Shown: piece by piece, positions 53,906 through 62,468 of the stretch
Position numbering within the stretch: position 1 is the stretch's first letter
Layout: each line of letters opens with the position of its first letter
Origin: Tahibacter harae
Lineage (GTDB): Bacteria; Pseudomonadota; Gammaproteobacteria; Xanthomonadales; Rhodanobacteraceae
Length of the DNA: 64,000 nt
Assembly: GCF_024437735.1 (NCBI RefSeq)
Contig: NZ_JANFQO010000006.1
Coordinates: 230,838 to 294,837, forward strand
Direction: 5' to 3'
Notes under the pieces: generated by a model
Told to the model about the DNA's origin: nothing
Databases searched by the model: none
The model's input: the letters and a program-made list of their open reading frames with translations, nothing else
Made by a program: the position numbers and the translations under genes

Positions 53906-54922
53906 CTATTCCTCGAAACCGTCCACAAACAGCAGATCGAGATTGGGCGGAATGCTCAGGCTGGCGGTGTTGTTCGCGTCGTTGGTATCGGTGATCGGCG
54001 CGCCGACCAGCGCGGTCGCGGAGTTCGTGAGAATGCCCGTGGTCGCGGCCGCGACGCTGCCGTTGACGCTGTAGATCACCTGTCCGCCCACGGGCAGGTT
54101 GATCAGCTGGGTGATATTGCCGCTGCCGCCGGAGGTGCAGCTCGCGCCGCCGCTGGCGCTGCAGGTCCAGCTGCTGACCGTATAGCCCGGCGGGAAGATG
54201 TCGACCACGCTGGTGTTGGTCGCCGCGGCCGGGCCGTTGTTGGCGATGGTGACGGTATAGGCCAGGCTCTCGCCGGGCGTATACATTTGCTTGTCCGCGG
54301 TCAGGCTCACGGCCACGTCGGTCTGCTGGGCGCTGGCCGGGCAGTCGACCACGCCGCGTATCACCCAGTCGCCGGTCAGGCCCAGGGCCGAACTGTCGAA
54401 CCAGATCAGGCTGCTGCCGATCAGCGCATGCAGGCCGTTGCGGCCGGCCTGAATGCCGTCGGCGTCGCGCACCAGGCTGGGGCCGCCCACGATCGGCGCC
54501 TCGAAATAGCGGAACGAGACCACGAATACCTCGCCGCTGCTCAGCGGCACCTGCAGCGGTACGGTGTTGTTCTCGTCGAGATAGCGCCACTCGTTCATCA
54601 CGCCGTCGGTGAGTACGGGGCCGATGATGGCGGCCGCCTCAGTGCCCGGTACCGGGAACGAGCCGGCGCGGTAGACGGTGATGGAATCGTGGATTTCGTC
54701 GATGCCGCCGGCCGAAGGCGAGCGCCAGAACACCTGCACGGCGCGCAGGGTGCCATTGCAGGGCGATGTCAGCCAGCTCGATGCCGCCTCGCCGTTGGCG
54801 AAGCCATAGACGATGGAACCGCTGTCGCCGTTGCCCAGAGAATCATTCTTCACGGTCTGCTCGACCGCGCCCGCACTTGCACACGCCAGCACGGTGGCCA
54901 GCACGGCTGCCTTACGCTTCAT
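53906..54922 (-). CDS. Exported DUF11-type protein with LFVDGFE tail
   Basis: 338 residues. Signal peptide MKRKAAVLATVLACASAGAV. N-terminal half (about 25-200) is a beta-rich domain with ASSWLTSPCNGTLRAVQVFW and GDWVIRGVVDC; the second half is a DUF11/conserved-repeat domain (TDVAVSLTADKQMYTPGESL, YTVTIANNGPAAATNTSVVD, DTNDANNTASLSI), common in bacterial surface proteins. It ends NLDLLFVDGFEE and stop, the shared C-terminal signature. Secreted or surface-bound by inference; function unknown. Preceded by about 290 nt without genes (54923-55216). Confidence 0.86.
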   Translation of the reverse strand: MKRKAAVLATVLACASAGAVEQTVKNDSLGNGDSGSIVYGFANGEAASSWLTSPCNGTLRAVQVFWRSPSAGGIDEIHDSITVYRAGSFPVPGTEAAAIIGPVLTDGVMNEWRYLDENNTVPLQVPLSSGEVFVVSFRYFEAPIVGGPSLVRDADGIQAGRNGLHALIGSSLIWFDSSALGLTGDWVIRGVVDCPASAQQTDVAVSLTADKQMYTPGESLAYTVTIANNGPAAATNTSVVDIFPPGYTVSSWTCSASGGASCTSGGSGNITQLINLPVGGQVIYSVNGSVAAATTGILTNSATALVGAPITDTNDANNTASLSIPPNLDLLFVDGFEE

Positions 54923-55216
54923 GGCTGCTCCCCTTCGTTAAGTGGAGCGACCCCCTGTGTCGCCGGAAAAAATGTGTACCAAGCGCCGGCGTACGGGCGT
55001 GACGGGCGTCACAAACCGCTGATGAGTCGGGGAATCTCCGAACGAGCCGGAATGGGACCCGCTTTCTGCTGTCCGCCTGAGTCAATCGGGCGGTCGGAGG
55101 CCTGCGCAGCAAGAGTCCGGCGGGGCTGTGCCGAAGAGGAAAGGCACGGTGGTTGCGCCGTGGACACGTGTCCGGCGCTTCCCTAGGATGCGCAGCCACC
55201 CCGCCAGAGCACCGCC

Positions 55217-55714
55217 ATGCCAGGTCAGCAGCGCGAAACCACCTTCCGTTTCCTCGCCCAGCCCACCGACGTGAATTTCGGCGGCAAGGTCCACGGCGGC
55301 ATGGTGATGAAATGGATAGACCAGGCCGGCTATGCGGCGGCCGTGGGCTGGAGCGGGCAGTACTGCGTCACCGTCGCGCTGGGCGGCATACAGTTCCTCA
55401 AGCCCATCCTGATCGGCGATATCGTCGTCGTGCGCTGCAAGCTGGTGCGCACCGGCTCCAGCAGCATGCATTTCGCCATCGACGTGATCGCGCGGGACCT
55501 GAAGAGCAGCGCCGAGCGCCTGGCCACTCACTGCGTGATCAGCTTCGTCGCGCTGGATGCGCCCGATGGCCGTCCCGCGCCGGTGCCGTCCTGGGTGCCG
55601 CAGACCGAGGACGATCGCATCCTGGAAGCCTACGCCGGCCGCATCATCGGCATGTCGCGCGAGCAGCAGGCGGAAATCGACCGCGTGCGCCGCGACATCG
55701 AACGCAACGGCTGA
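55217..55714 (+). CDS. Acyl-CoA thioesterase (hotdog fold, YciA/ACOT-like)
   Basis: 165-residue hotdog thioesterase that cleaves acyl-CoA. Core signature: PTDVNFGGKVHGGMVMKWID (N-x-x-G-x-x-x-G-G-x-x-M-x-W-x-D), where Asn and Asp/Glu positions form the active site across the dimer, then FLKPILIGDIVVVRCKLVRT. The C-terminal tail is charged. Convergent with the last gene of the fimbrial operon, 21 nt apart. Confidence 0.93.
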   Translation: MPGQQRETTFRFLAQPTDVNFGGKVHGGMVMKWIDQAGYAAAVGWSGQYCVTVALGGIQFLKPILIGDIVVVRCKLVRTGSSSMHFAIDVIARDLKSSAERLATHCVISFVALDAPDGRPAPVPSWVPQTEDDRILEAYAGRIIGMSREQQAEIDRVRRDIERNG

Positions 55715-55735
55715 GCAGCGGCCGCCGGCGCGTTT

Positions 55736-56542
55736 CTATTCCTCGAAGCCGTCGGCGAACAGGGCGTCCTCGACGCCGCCGCCGGGCAGGTGGGCCGGAT
55801 CGAAGAAACACACTGCGCTGGCGGTGCCGAGCGGGCGCGCGCCATTGCAGCTCCAGGCGCCGCCGTCCTCGGCATTGTGCGCTTGCAGGCCTACGCAGGC
55901 CGAAGCGCCGGCGCCGGCATCGAGCGCGCCGTACTGCACGGCGATGGCATAGCTGGCGTGGTACAGCACCAGTTGCACGTCGATGGGCTGGCTCTCGCCG
56001 AGGCGGGTCCAGCCGTGCCAGTGCACCACGGTGCAGGCCTCGTCTGCGACCAGGCCGGAAGGCCGCGGGCAGTCGGCGAAATGCTGCTGCCGCAGCGTTG
56101 CGCCGGCGCCTTCGCCGCTGAGTTCATCGTGATAGGCGAAGATGCGCGCGGTGCCGAAGGCGGCGTTGTCGGGCACGGCCGGCAGGTAGGCGTCGTTGCT
56201 GAAATCGCCGCCGTTCTCCTCGGCGGTGTCGGCGGCAAAGGCGACGTAGCCGTTGCTGGAAACCACCAGCGAGGCGTAGTCGCTGCCGTAGAAACGCAGC
56301 GGCTCGGCAAGCGTGAATTGCGCGGCGCCGTCGTCCAGTGCGCCGGTGCCGGGCGAAGCCGCGCTCAGGCTCAGCGGCGTGCCGCCGTCCATGGCTATGG
56401 GCTGATAGGCGCACAGCGCCGGATCGGCGCTGCCGAAATGGCCGTAGCCGTCGAGCTGGGTCAGTGCGGCGCGGGGATTGGTACCGGCCAGGCAGGCCGG
56501 CGCCAGCGCAGCCAGGGCGAGGGCGAAGCAGCGGCGTTTCAT
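55736..56542 (-). CDS. Exported protein, last gene of fimbrial operon, with LFADGFE tail
   Basis: 268 residues. Signal peptide MKRRCFALALAALAPACLAG. The core has a nidogen/lectin-like strand pattern: FYGSDYASLVVSSNGYVAFA and VLYHASYAIAVQYGALDAGA, with several cysteines. It ends VEDALFADGFEE and stop. Its ATG overlaps the stop of the preceding gene (ATGA), tying it to the usher operon; an accessory or tip-associated surface protein is a fair inference. I do not know a named family. Confidence 0.83.
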   Translation of the reverse strand: MKRRCFALALAALAPACLAGTNPRAALTQLDGYGHFGSADPALCAYQPIAMDGGTPLSLSAASPGTGALDDGAAQFTLAEPLRFYGSDYASLVVSSNGYVAFAADTAEENGGDFSNDAYLPAVPDNAAFGTARIFAYHDELSGEGAGATLRQQHFADCPRPSGLVADEACTVVHWHGWTRLGESQPIDVQLVLYHASYAIAVQYGALDAGAGASACVGLQAHNAEDGGAWSCNGARPLGTASAVCFFDPAHLPGGGVEDALFADGFEE

Positions 56543-58446
56543 TGCACTCTCCCTTGCCAGATTTCGGCGTTGTGGTCGGCATTGGTGCCGAGGAAATCCT
56601 CGGACGAGATGAAATTGACGATGGGGATGACGGTGTTGCTGCGGCCGAAGCGCGCGGTCTTGGTGGTCAGGCCGGTGGCGAGGTTGGTCTCCACATCGGT
56701 AGTGCCGCTGACGCGGCGGAAGCCGACGGAGAACTGGGCGTTGAGGTAGCTGATGCGCTCGTAGGCGTAGTTGAGCGAGCCGTCGGTGTCCGGGTCCACG
56801 CTGACATAGGCCGAGTCCGAGCTGTTGGTGCGCTGGGTCAGCAGCGGACTGCCGCCGACCTGGTGGCGGAAGATCTCCGGCGAGAAGTCGGCGTTGAACA
56901 GTGCCGCGCTGGGCGTGAGGTTGCCGGTGGAAATGAAGTAGACGTAGGTGCCGTTGGTGCTGCCGTCCATCGCCGGCGAGGTGTTGATGGTGGCCGGGCC
57001 GCCGCTGCCGTTGGTATCGGTAGTGGTGATGCGGGTGAAATTGCCCGCCGTGGTGCCGCTGTTGTTGCCGTTGCTGCCGCGGTCGAAGCGGTAGATCTCG
57101 AAATTGCCGTCGGTGTTGTTGCCGTTGTGCACGCAGGTCGACTTGAAGGCGAGGTAGCGGCCGTTGCTGTTCTTGGTCAGCGAGGGCTCGGCCATGGTGC
57201 AATTAGCGGTGCCGAACAGACTGCTGCTCAGGCTGCTGCCGTTCCACACCACGATCTTCTTGGCCGTGCCCGAGCCGGTCAGCGTGTTGCAGGTGGATTC
57301 GAACGCGATCACGCCGCCGTCGCCGTTTATGGTCGGCGAGCCGTTCTCGCAGCCGCTGGTATTGGTCAGCGCGGTCAGCGTGTTGGCGGTGCGGTCGTAG
57401 CGGTAGATCTGGGTGGTGGCGGTATCGGTCAGGCGCGCGGCGATGGCGAGGTAGCGGCCGCCGTCCTGGTGCGACATGGCCAGGCCGGAGATGCCGCCGC
57501 CGCTGGTCACGTTGATGTTACTGGCGCGGACGAAGGCGGTGCCGGTCCAGGTGTAGATCTGGTCGAGCAGGTTGGGGTTGCCGCCCAGGTCGGCGTTGGT
57601 GACGAAGGCGACGGTCTCGCCGGTGGCGTCGTTGGCGATCAGGCGCGCATCGGCGCTGCGCTGGTAAAAGGTGCCGCCCTTTAGCTCCATCTGCCGCCCG
57701 CTGGTGCTGGTGCGCTGGATGATGCTGCCGACCTCGTTGCAGGACGTCCTGATCTGCACATCGTCGATGAACAGGGTGGAGTCGATGTTGCGGTCGTTGG
57801 CATCGGCCACGCTGAAGCGCAGGGTGACGCTGTTGTCGGCCAGGGCCGCGGCGGGGATCTGCAGGCAGGCGCGCTGGAAAGTGGGCGGGCCGAAGCGCAG
57901 GTTGACGCCGTTGAGCGCCGCCGGGTTGTTGATGGTGTTGTTCACCTGCGTCGCGTTCTGGCAATTCGCATTTGGGAAAGGTGAATAACTGGAGCCGTTG
58001 AGCTTGCAGGAGGAGCGGGAAAAGATCCGTGTCCCGTCGACCTTTATGTCCATGACGTCGTCGTACTGGTCGAGTTCGTTCTGTTCGCTGGAGGCGAAGG
58101 CCCAGTCGAAGGCGACATAGGCGGGGCTGAATGTGACGGTGGAAGTCGATTCCAGCCAGGACAGATCGTAGTCGTTGTTGCCGCCGAAGCCGTCGAAGTC
58201 CAGCGGGCCGCTAGCACGGGCGCCCGGGCCGGTGGAGATGGCTGCAGCCCAGGTGCCTTCGGGAATCAGCAGGGTGCCGCTGACATAGCTGGCGCGCACG
58301 GCGCCGGCACGGGTATCGCCGCCGGGCGTCCAGTTGGCCAGGGTGCCGGTCTCGAAGCCGCCGTTGAGCGGGATCTGCGCCAAGGCCGGCGCGGCCAGGC
58401 CGAGCAGCAAGGGCAGCAGCAGTGTTCTTGGCAGGAGGTTGCTCAT
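56539..58446 (-). CDS. Exported two-domain protein of the fimbrial operon (PD40-like propeller)
   Basis: 635 residues from ATG 58446, overlapping the usher stop by 4 nt. Signal peptide MSNLLPRTLLLPLLLGLAAPALAQ. Residues about 25-235 form a jellyroll-like domain (IPLNGGFETGTLANWTPGGD ... SLFIDDVQIRTSC-type ending), the NGGFE...W pattern of many secreted carbohydrate-binding-like modules. Residues about 240-635 look like a WD40/PD40-type beta propeller (ETVAFVTNADLGGNPNLLDQ, GGRYLAIAARLTDTATTQIY, SNGRYLAFKSTCVHNGNNTD, NFEIYRFDRGSNG). No LFxDGFE tail (it ends AEIWQGRVQ). Could be the adhesin exported by the usher, or a co-expressed surface protein; unproven. Confidence 0.85.
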   Translation of the reverse strand: MSNLLPRTLLLPLLLGLAAPALAQIPLNGGFETGTLANWTPGGDTRAGAVRASYVSGTLLIPEGTWAAAISTGPGARASGPLDFDGFGGNNDYDLSWLESTSTVTFSPAYVAFDWAFASSEQNELDQYDDVMDIKVDGTRIFSRSSCKLNGSSYSPFPNANCQNATQVNNTINNPAALNGVNLRFGPPTFQRACLQIPAAALADNSVTLRFSVADANDRNIDSTLFIDDVQIRTSCNEVGSIIQRTSTSGRQMELKGGTFYQRSADARLIANDATGETVAFVTNADLGGNPNLLDQIYTWTGTAFVRASNINVTSGGGISGLAMSHQDGGRYLAIAARLTDTATTQIYRYDRTANTLTALTNTSGCENGSPTINGDGGVIAFESTCNTLTGSGTAKKIVVWNGSSLSSSLFGTANCTMAEPSLTKNSNGRYLAFKSTCVHNGNNTDGNFEIYRFDRGSNGNNSGTTAGNFTRITTTDTNGSGGPATINTSPAMDGSTNGTYVYFISTGNLTPSAALFNADFSPEIFRHQVGGSPLLTQRTNSSDSAYVSVDPDTDGSLNYAYERISYLNAQFSVGFRRVSGTTDVETNLATGLTTKTARFGRSNTVIPIVNFISSEDFLGTNADHNAEIWQGRVQ

Positions 58447-61043
58447 GGCGTGGGGCCCTGTGCAGCGGTGTTGAGTTCCTGGCCGAACAGGAAACGGTCT
58501 TCGAGCACGATTTCCCGTTTGGCCACGACGTGTCCATCGGCGCCGACCGCGCGCAGCAGGTAGCGGCCCGGCGCCACGCCGTCGATGCGGTAGTAGCCGT
58601 AGCGATTGCTGCGGCTGCGGCCCTGGATGGACTGGCCGGCATCGACCAGCTGGATTTCCAGGTCGGCCAGCGCTGCGCCGCCGGCGCCGGTGAGCTGGCC
58701 GGCCAGGCCCAGGCGCAGATCCAGGCTGAAATCCACCCGGGTCAGGCTGCCGGCGCGCACTTCGACCCGGCGCGGCGCTTCGTGCACGCTGAGTTCTATG
58801 GGCAGGCCTTCGCTGTCCAGTTCCACCCGGTGCACGCCCGGCGGCAGATTGGCGACGTAGTAGCGGCCCTCGGCATCGGTGCGTGCGCGCACCAGGCCGT
58901 CGACCAGCACCGGCACGTTGGACAGATCCAGGCCGTCGCGGCGGCGGCCGCCCTGGCCGATGGCGCCGGAAATGCCGCCGTCGCGGACCTGGCCGAGATT
59001 GGCACCGCCGCGGGCCAGGCCGGCACCGGTGACGGCGAAGTCGGCGACCAGGGACAGGCCGACCACGGTGCCGTTGGCCGGCGCCAGCGGATCGCGCAGG
59101 GCCTGCAGGCGCGCGCTCAGGCCCGGGCGCAGTTCCAGGCTGGCGTCGGCCAGAAAGCCGCTGCGGCCTTCGCCGTGCAGCACGCCGGCCGACCAGGCCA
59201 GTCCGGCCACACCCGGCTGGTAGCGGTTGAAGATGGCGCTGATGCGGTCGCCGCGGACGCTGTCGTGCTGGGCCATGACGGACAGGCGTGAATTCAGGCC
59301 TATGTTCTGTTCCAGCCCGGCCTGGGACAGATTGCCGTAGCGCGTCGCCGACAGGCGCGTGCCCGGGCGCGGCGCCCACTGCGCGTCGTAGGCGTAGTCG
59401 CCGTTGTATTCCGGCCGCGCCGAGACGTGCAGGTTGGGACGCGGATTCCAGCTCACCGCCGGCAGGGTGTAGTTGATCTTCTCGCCGTTGGTCACACTGG
59501 CGTCGGCGTGGATCAGCGACAGGCGCAGGTTGGGACCGAAGCTGCGCCCGGCTTCGGCGCGGATATTGTGGTTGGCGACAGTCTGCTCGCTCAGGTAGGC
59601 GTCGTCGTAGTCCAGCCAGCTGGCGCGCCAGAACCAGGCACCACGCTGGCCGTCGCCGAGCAGCTGGCGCGCCTGCGCGCCGTTGTCGTCGCGGCCCACG
59701 TAGGCGGCCCAGCTGCCGGCCACGCCGAAGTTGGCGGCGGTGCCGGCCACGCTCTGGCTGCGGCCGTCCACCGACTGCACGATGAAATCGCCGGTGAAGC
59801 GTTCGCTGAGGCCGCGGCGGTACTGGTAGAAGGCCGCGTTGCCGGCGCCGAGGCGGTCCTTGTCGAGCAGGAAGCCGTTGGCGCCGGCGCCGAAATAATG
59901 TGCCTGGGCGCCGGCGGTCAGTTGCAGGTTGCCGGCCTGGGAATAGGTCTGGTCCACGCGCAGCGGCGTGCCGTTGTCGCCGAATTCGTAGACCGCGACT
60001 TCTACCGGAATCGCATCGCCCGGTGCCGCCGGTACGTCGGTGAATTCGTAGCGGCCGTCCAGGCGTATGGTCTGGCGGGCGAACACGCTGCCGCCGTAGC
60101 GCAGCTCCGCGGTGCCGCCGGGCGGGCCGCTGCCGCGGATCACGCTGGTGGGGCGGGCCTGGTAGGCGAGCAGCTGGCCGGCTTCGCCCAAACTGGAATC
60201 GAATACCTGGCCGGGCGCGTTGGTCCAGGCGTACTGGGCGCCGGTCAGGTCGAAGGATTGCAGCAGCGGATGCAGGAATACGCGCTCCTGGCCCAGCAGC
60301 AGGCGCGAATTGCCGCGGTCCATGCGCCAGGACAGTGCGCCCACATCCACGCCCAGGTCGTTGCCGCTGAGGTTGTGGCTGAAATCCGCGCGCCAGTTGC
60401 CCGGGCCCAGCGCGCCGACCAGGCGGTGATTGGCGGTGCTGGAGACATAGCCGTCGGTCTCCACCGTAAGAACTTCGCTGCGCCAGCGCGACAGGCTGGC
60501 GCTGGGCGCGGCGATGTCGACCGGACCGCTTTCGACCGGCCGGCGGCGCTGGCTGGCGGTGTCCTCACCCGGCGTCCACGGCAGGGTGACTTTCAGCGCG
60601 AACTCGGCCTGGTCGAACGCGACCTGGGCCGCCAGGCTGCGCGACAGCGCGGCCACGTCGACGAAGGTGGTGCCCTTGTCGTCGAGCAGATCGGCCTCGG
60701 TCAGCAAGGCATCGCCCAGCGGCGTGGACAGACGCACGCTGCCGTCGGCCTCGCGCTGGCTGCCCAGGCCGGCGAGCTGGGTGAAATCGTCCAGGCTGAC
60801 GAAATCGCGTCCGTCGGGCTGGCGCAGCAGGGCCAGGTTCGCATCCACCTCTTTCTTGTTGAGGATGGGCACGACCAGCAGGATCTGCTTCTGCGAGCCC
60901 GAGGGCAGGGCAGCGCCGAACGAGGAAAACTCCAGCCGCGGCGCCGGCGCGGGAGCTGGTGCCGCCTCGGCCCAGCGCGCCGGGGCCAGCAGGCTGGCGA
61001 TGCTTCCCGCCAGGGCCAGCGCGGATCTGCGGCTGGCCTTCAC
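58443..61043 (-). CDS. Fimbrial outer-membrane usher (divergent chaperone-usher class)
   Basis: 866 residues. Signal peptide up to about residue 27, then an N-terminal usher domain (LLVVPILNKKEVDANLALLR, FVSLDDFTQLAGL), a beta-barrel with the plug-like region about 300-390 (TSVIRGSGPPGGTAELRYGG, YEFTDVPAAPGDAIPVEVAV, TPLRVDQTYSQAGNLQLTAG) and many Tyr/Arg/Trp barrel strands. The C-terminus holds carboxypeptidase-regulatory-like beta domains (DGLVRARTDAEGRYYVANLP; RSNRYGYYRIDGVAPGRYLL). Relatively far from FimD/PapC. The usher receives chaperone-subunit complexes and threads the fibre through the outer membrane. Confidence 0.88.
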   Translation of the reverse strand: MKASRRSALALAGSIASLLAPARWAEAAPAPAPAPRLEFSSFGAALPSGSQKQILLVVPILNKKEVDANLALLRQPDGRDFVSLDDFTQLAGLGSQREADGSVRLSTPLGDALLTEADLLDDKGTTFVDVAALSRSLAAQVAFDQAEFALKVTLPWTPGEDTASQRRRPVESGPVDIAAPSASLSRWRSEVLTVETDGYVSSTANHRLVGALGPGNWRADFSHNLSGNDLGVDVGALSWRMDRGNSRLLLGQERVFLHPLLQSFDLTGAQYAWTNAPGQVFDSSLGEAGQLLAYQARPTSVIRGSGPPGGTAELRYGGSVFARQTIRLDGRYEFTDVPAAPGDAIPVEVAVYEFGDNGTPLRVDQTYSQAGNLQLTAGAQAHYFGAGANGFLLDKDRLGAGNAAFYQYRRGLSERFTGDFIVQSVDGRSQSVAGTAANFGVAGSWAAYVGRDDNGAQARQLLGDGQRGAWFWRASWLDYDDAYLSEQTVANHNIRAEAGRSFGPNLRLSLIHADASVTNGEKINYTLPAVSWNPRPNLHVSARPEYNGDYAYDAQWAPRPGTRLSATRYGNLSQAGLEQNIGLNSRLSVMAQHDSVRGDRISAIFNRYQPGVAGLAWSAGVLHGEGRSGFLADASLELRPGLSARLQALRDPLAPANGTVVGLSLVADFAVTGAGLARGGANLGQVRDGGISGAIGQGGRRRDGLDLSNVPVLVDGLVRARTDAEGRYYVANLPPGVHRVELDSEGLPIELSVHEAPRRVEVRAGSLTRVDFSLDLRLGLAGQLTGAGGAALADLEIQLVDAGQSIQGRSRSNRYGYYRIDGVAPGRYLLRAVGADGHVVAKREIVLEDRFLFGQELNTAAQGPTP

Positions 61044-61046
61044 GGC

Positions 61047-61877
61047 TCAGCGCGCCGCCGCGCCGACGACGAATTCGACCGAGCGGTCGAGCTGCGCGTC
61101 GCCGAGCTTGCCGTTGAAATCCAGCACATAGCGGCCGGGCTTGAGCGCGTCGCCGCCGTAGGCGAAGGCGATGTCATGCGTCTGGCCGGGCAGTACCGGA
61201 TTGCCGGGCAGGTTGTTGGCGATGAGCTGGCCCTTGGCCAGCTTCGCCTCCGTCGTACCCAGGCCGCGGACCAGACCGGTCGCCGCGACGCCCGGAAAGG
61301 CATCGGCCTGCCAGATCGCGAACTGCCCCTGCAGTCGCACATTGGCGTTGCCGGCGTTCTTCAGGCGCACTTTGGCGCCTTCGGCCGTGGCGGCTATGGA
61401 TTCGATGTCGCCCTTGCGCACGGTTTGTCCGGATTGAACATACAGCGCCGAGCGGAACTGGAAGCGCGCGCGCATCTTGCCGTCTTCGGCCGGCGGATTG
61501 ATCTCGTCGAAAATGAACATCACGCGCTGCTCGCCGGCGGGAAGCTCCGCGGCGGGCCGCACGCTGAAGCGCACGGCCTGGGAAGACTGCGGTGCCACCT
61601 CGAATTCGACCGGGTTGACCACCACCCACTGGTCCAGCGTGGTCGGGCCCTGCGGCAGCAGGCGCGGCTGATTGGCGGCGTCGGCGTCCCAGGGCGCCAG
61701 CGACACGCGCACTTTCTTGCGCTGGTCGGTGTAGTTGAACAGGCGGAAGGTCTGGGTCTTGCCGGCTTCGGCGGCCGACAGGTCGTAATAGGCCGGGCTG
61801 ATGCCGACCTGGGCCAGGGCGGGTGTGCTCAGGACGCACAGGCCCAGGGCCAGGGCTAGCTTGCGGAATGCGGGCAT
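61047..61877 (-). CDS. Periplasmic fimbrial chaperone
   Basis: 276 residues with a signal peptide (MPAFRKLALALGLCVLSTPALAQ). The N-terminal Ig-like domain has the PapD-type opening VGISPAYYDLSAAEAGKTQT, FRLFNYTDQRKKVRVSLAPW, and the VEFEVAPQSSQAVRFSVRPA strand that in this fold donates the G1 strand; the second domain runs from about 145. The stretch GEQRVMFIFDEINPP replaces the usual E-Y-R-x-x-x-x-x-x-x-x-x-P region. 3 nt upstream of the usher gene. Confidence 0.88.
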   Translation of the reverse strand: MPAFRKLALALGLCVLSTPALAQVGISPAYYDLSAAEAGKTQTFRLFNYTDQRKKVRVSLAPWDADAANQPRLLPQGPTTLDQWVVVNPVEFEVAPQSSQAVRFSVRPAAELPAGEQRVMFIFDEINPPAEDGKMRARFQFRSALYVQSGQTVRKGDIESIAATAEGAKVRLKNAGNANVRLQGQFAIWQADAFPGVAATGLVRGLGTTEAKLAKGQLIANNLPGNPVLPGQTHDIAFAYGGDALKPGRYVLDFNGKLGDAQLDRSVEFVVGAAAR

Positions 61878-61881
61878 GGGT

Positions 61882-62463
61882 TCAGTAACCTTCGACGCGG
61901 ATCACGAGCCGTCCGCGGTAGCGGGTGGCGTCGCTCAGCGACGCCGTGGGAATTTCCAGCACTACATCGCCTTCCAGGCCGTACTGTTCGCGACCCAGGG
62001 CGACATTGCGCGGTGCGGTTTCGCGCACCGCGACCGGCACGGTCAGCGCGGTGGAATCCACCGCACTGAACACGCCGGGCACGCCGTCGGCGCTTTCTAT
62101 CGATACGCGCACCCGCTCCTGAGCCAGGCCGCCGGCCGGCGCACTCAGGCGCCACAGGGCGGGAATGCGGCGCCGGATCGTGGTCGCCAGCGGGGCGGGG
62201 CGCAGATCCGCCGTGGCCGTGGCAGTCACGCCGTCGAAATACGCATGCAGGCGGGTAGAAGCCTGCACCGGCTGGGAATTGCCCAGCAGTTCGTGCACGG
62301 TGATGGGTTCCAGCTGTATGGCCGCCTGGCTCACGCTCAGCACCGGCGCGCCGCTGGCGTGGACGAGATCCAGCTTCGCCGCCGGCGGAAGGGCTCCGCC
62401 GGCGGAGGCCGCAGCCACGATCAGCGTGGCGCGCGCGGCGGCAAGTGTGAACAAGGCGGCCAT
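61882..62463 (-). CDS. Probable minor subunit or accessory protein of the fimbrial operon
   Basis: 193 residues with a hydrophobic N-terminus (MAALFTLAAARATLIVAAAS) that may serve as a signal peptide. Beta-rich: SVSQAAIQLEPITVHELLGN, LHAYFDGVTATATADL, RVRVSIESADGVPGVFS, YRGRLVIRVEGY. The alternating hydrophobic C-terminal strand would suit donor-strand exchange. Lies 5 nt after the major subunit gene and 4 nt before the chaperone gene. No family recognised; role inferred from position. Confidence 0.72.
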   Translation of the reverse strand: MAALFTLAAARATLIVAAASAGGALPPAAKLDLVHASGAPVLSVSQAAIQLEPITVHELLGNSQPVQASTRLHAYFDGVTATATADLRPAPLATTIRRRIPALWRLSAPAGGLAQERVRVSIESADGVPGVFSAVDSTALTVPVAVRETAPRNVALGREQYGLEGDVVLEIPTASLSDATRYRGRLVIRVEGY

Positions 62464-62468
62464 GTGGA

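Noticed and set aside
53289..54590. A 433-codon minus-strand frame overlapping the DUF11 protein gene
   Set aside because: Arg/Gln-rich over the DUF11 gene; only a short part near 53550-53640 reads as RCC1-like and is included in the pseudogene.
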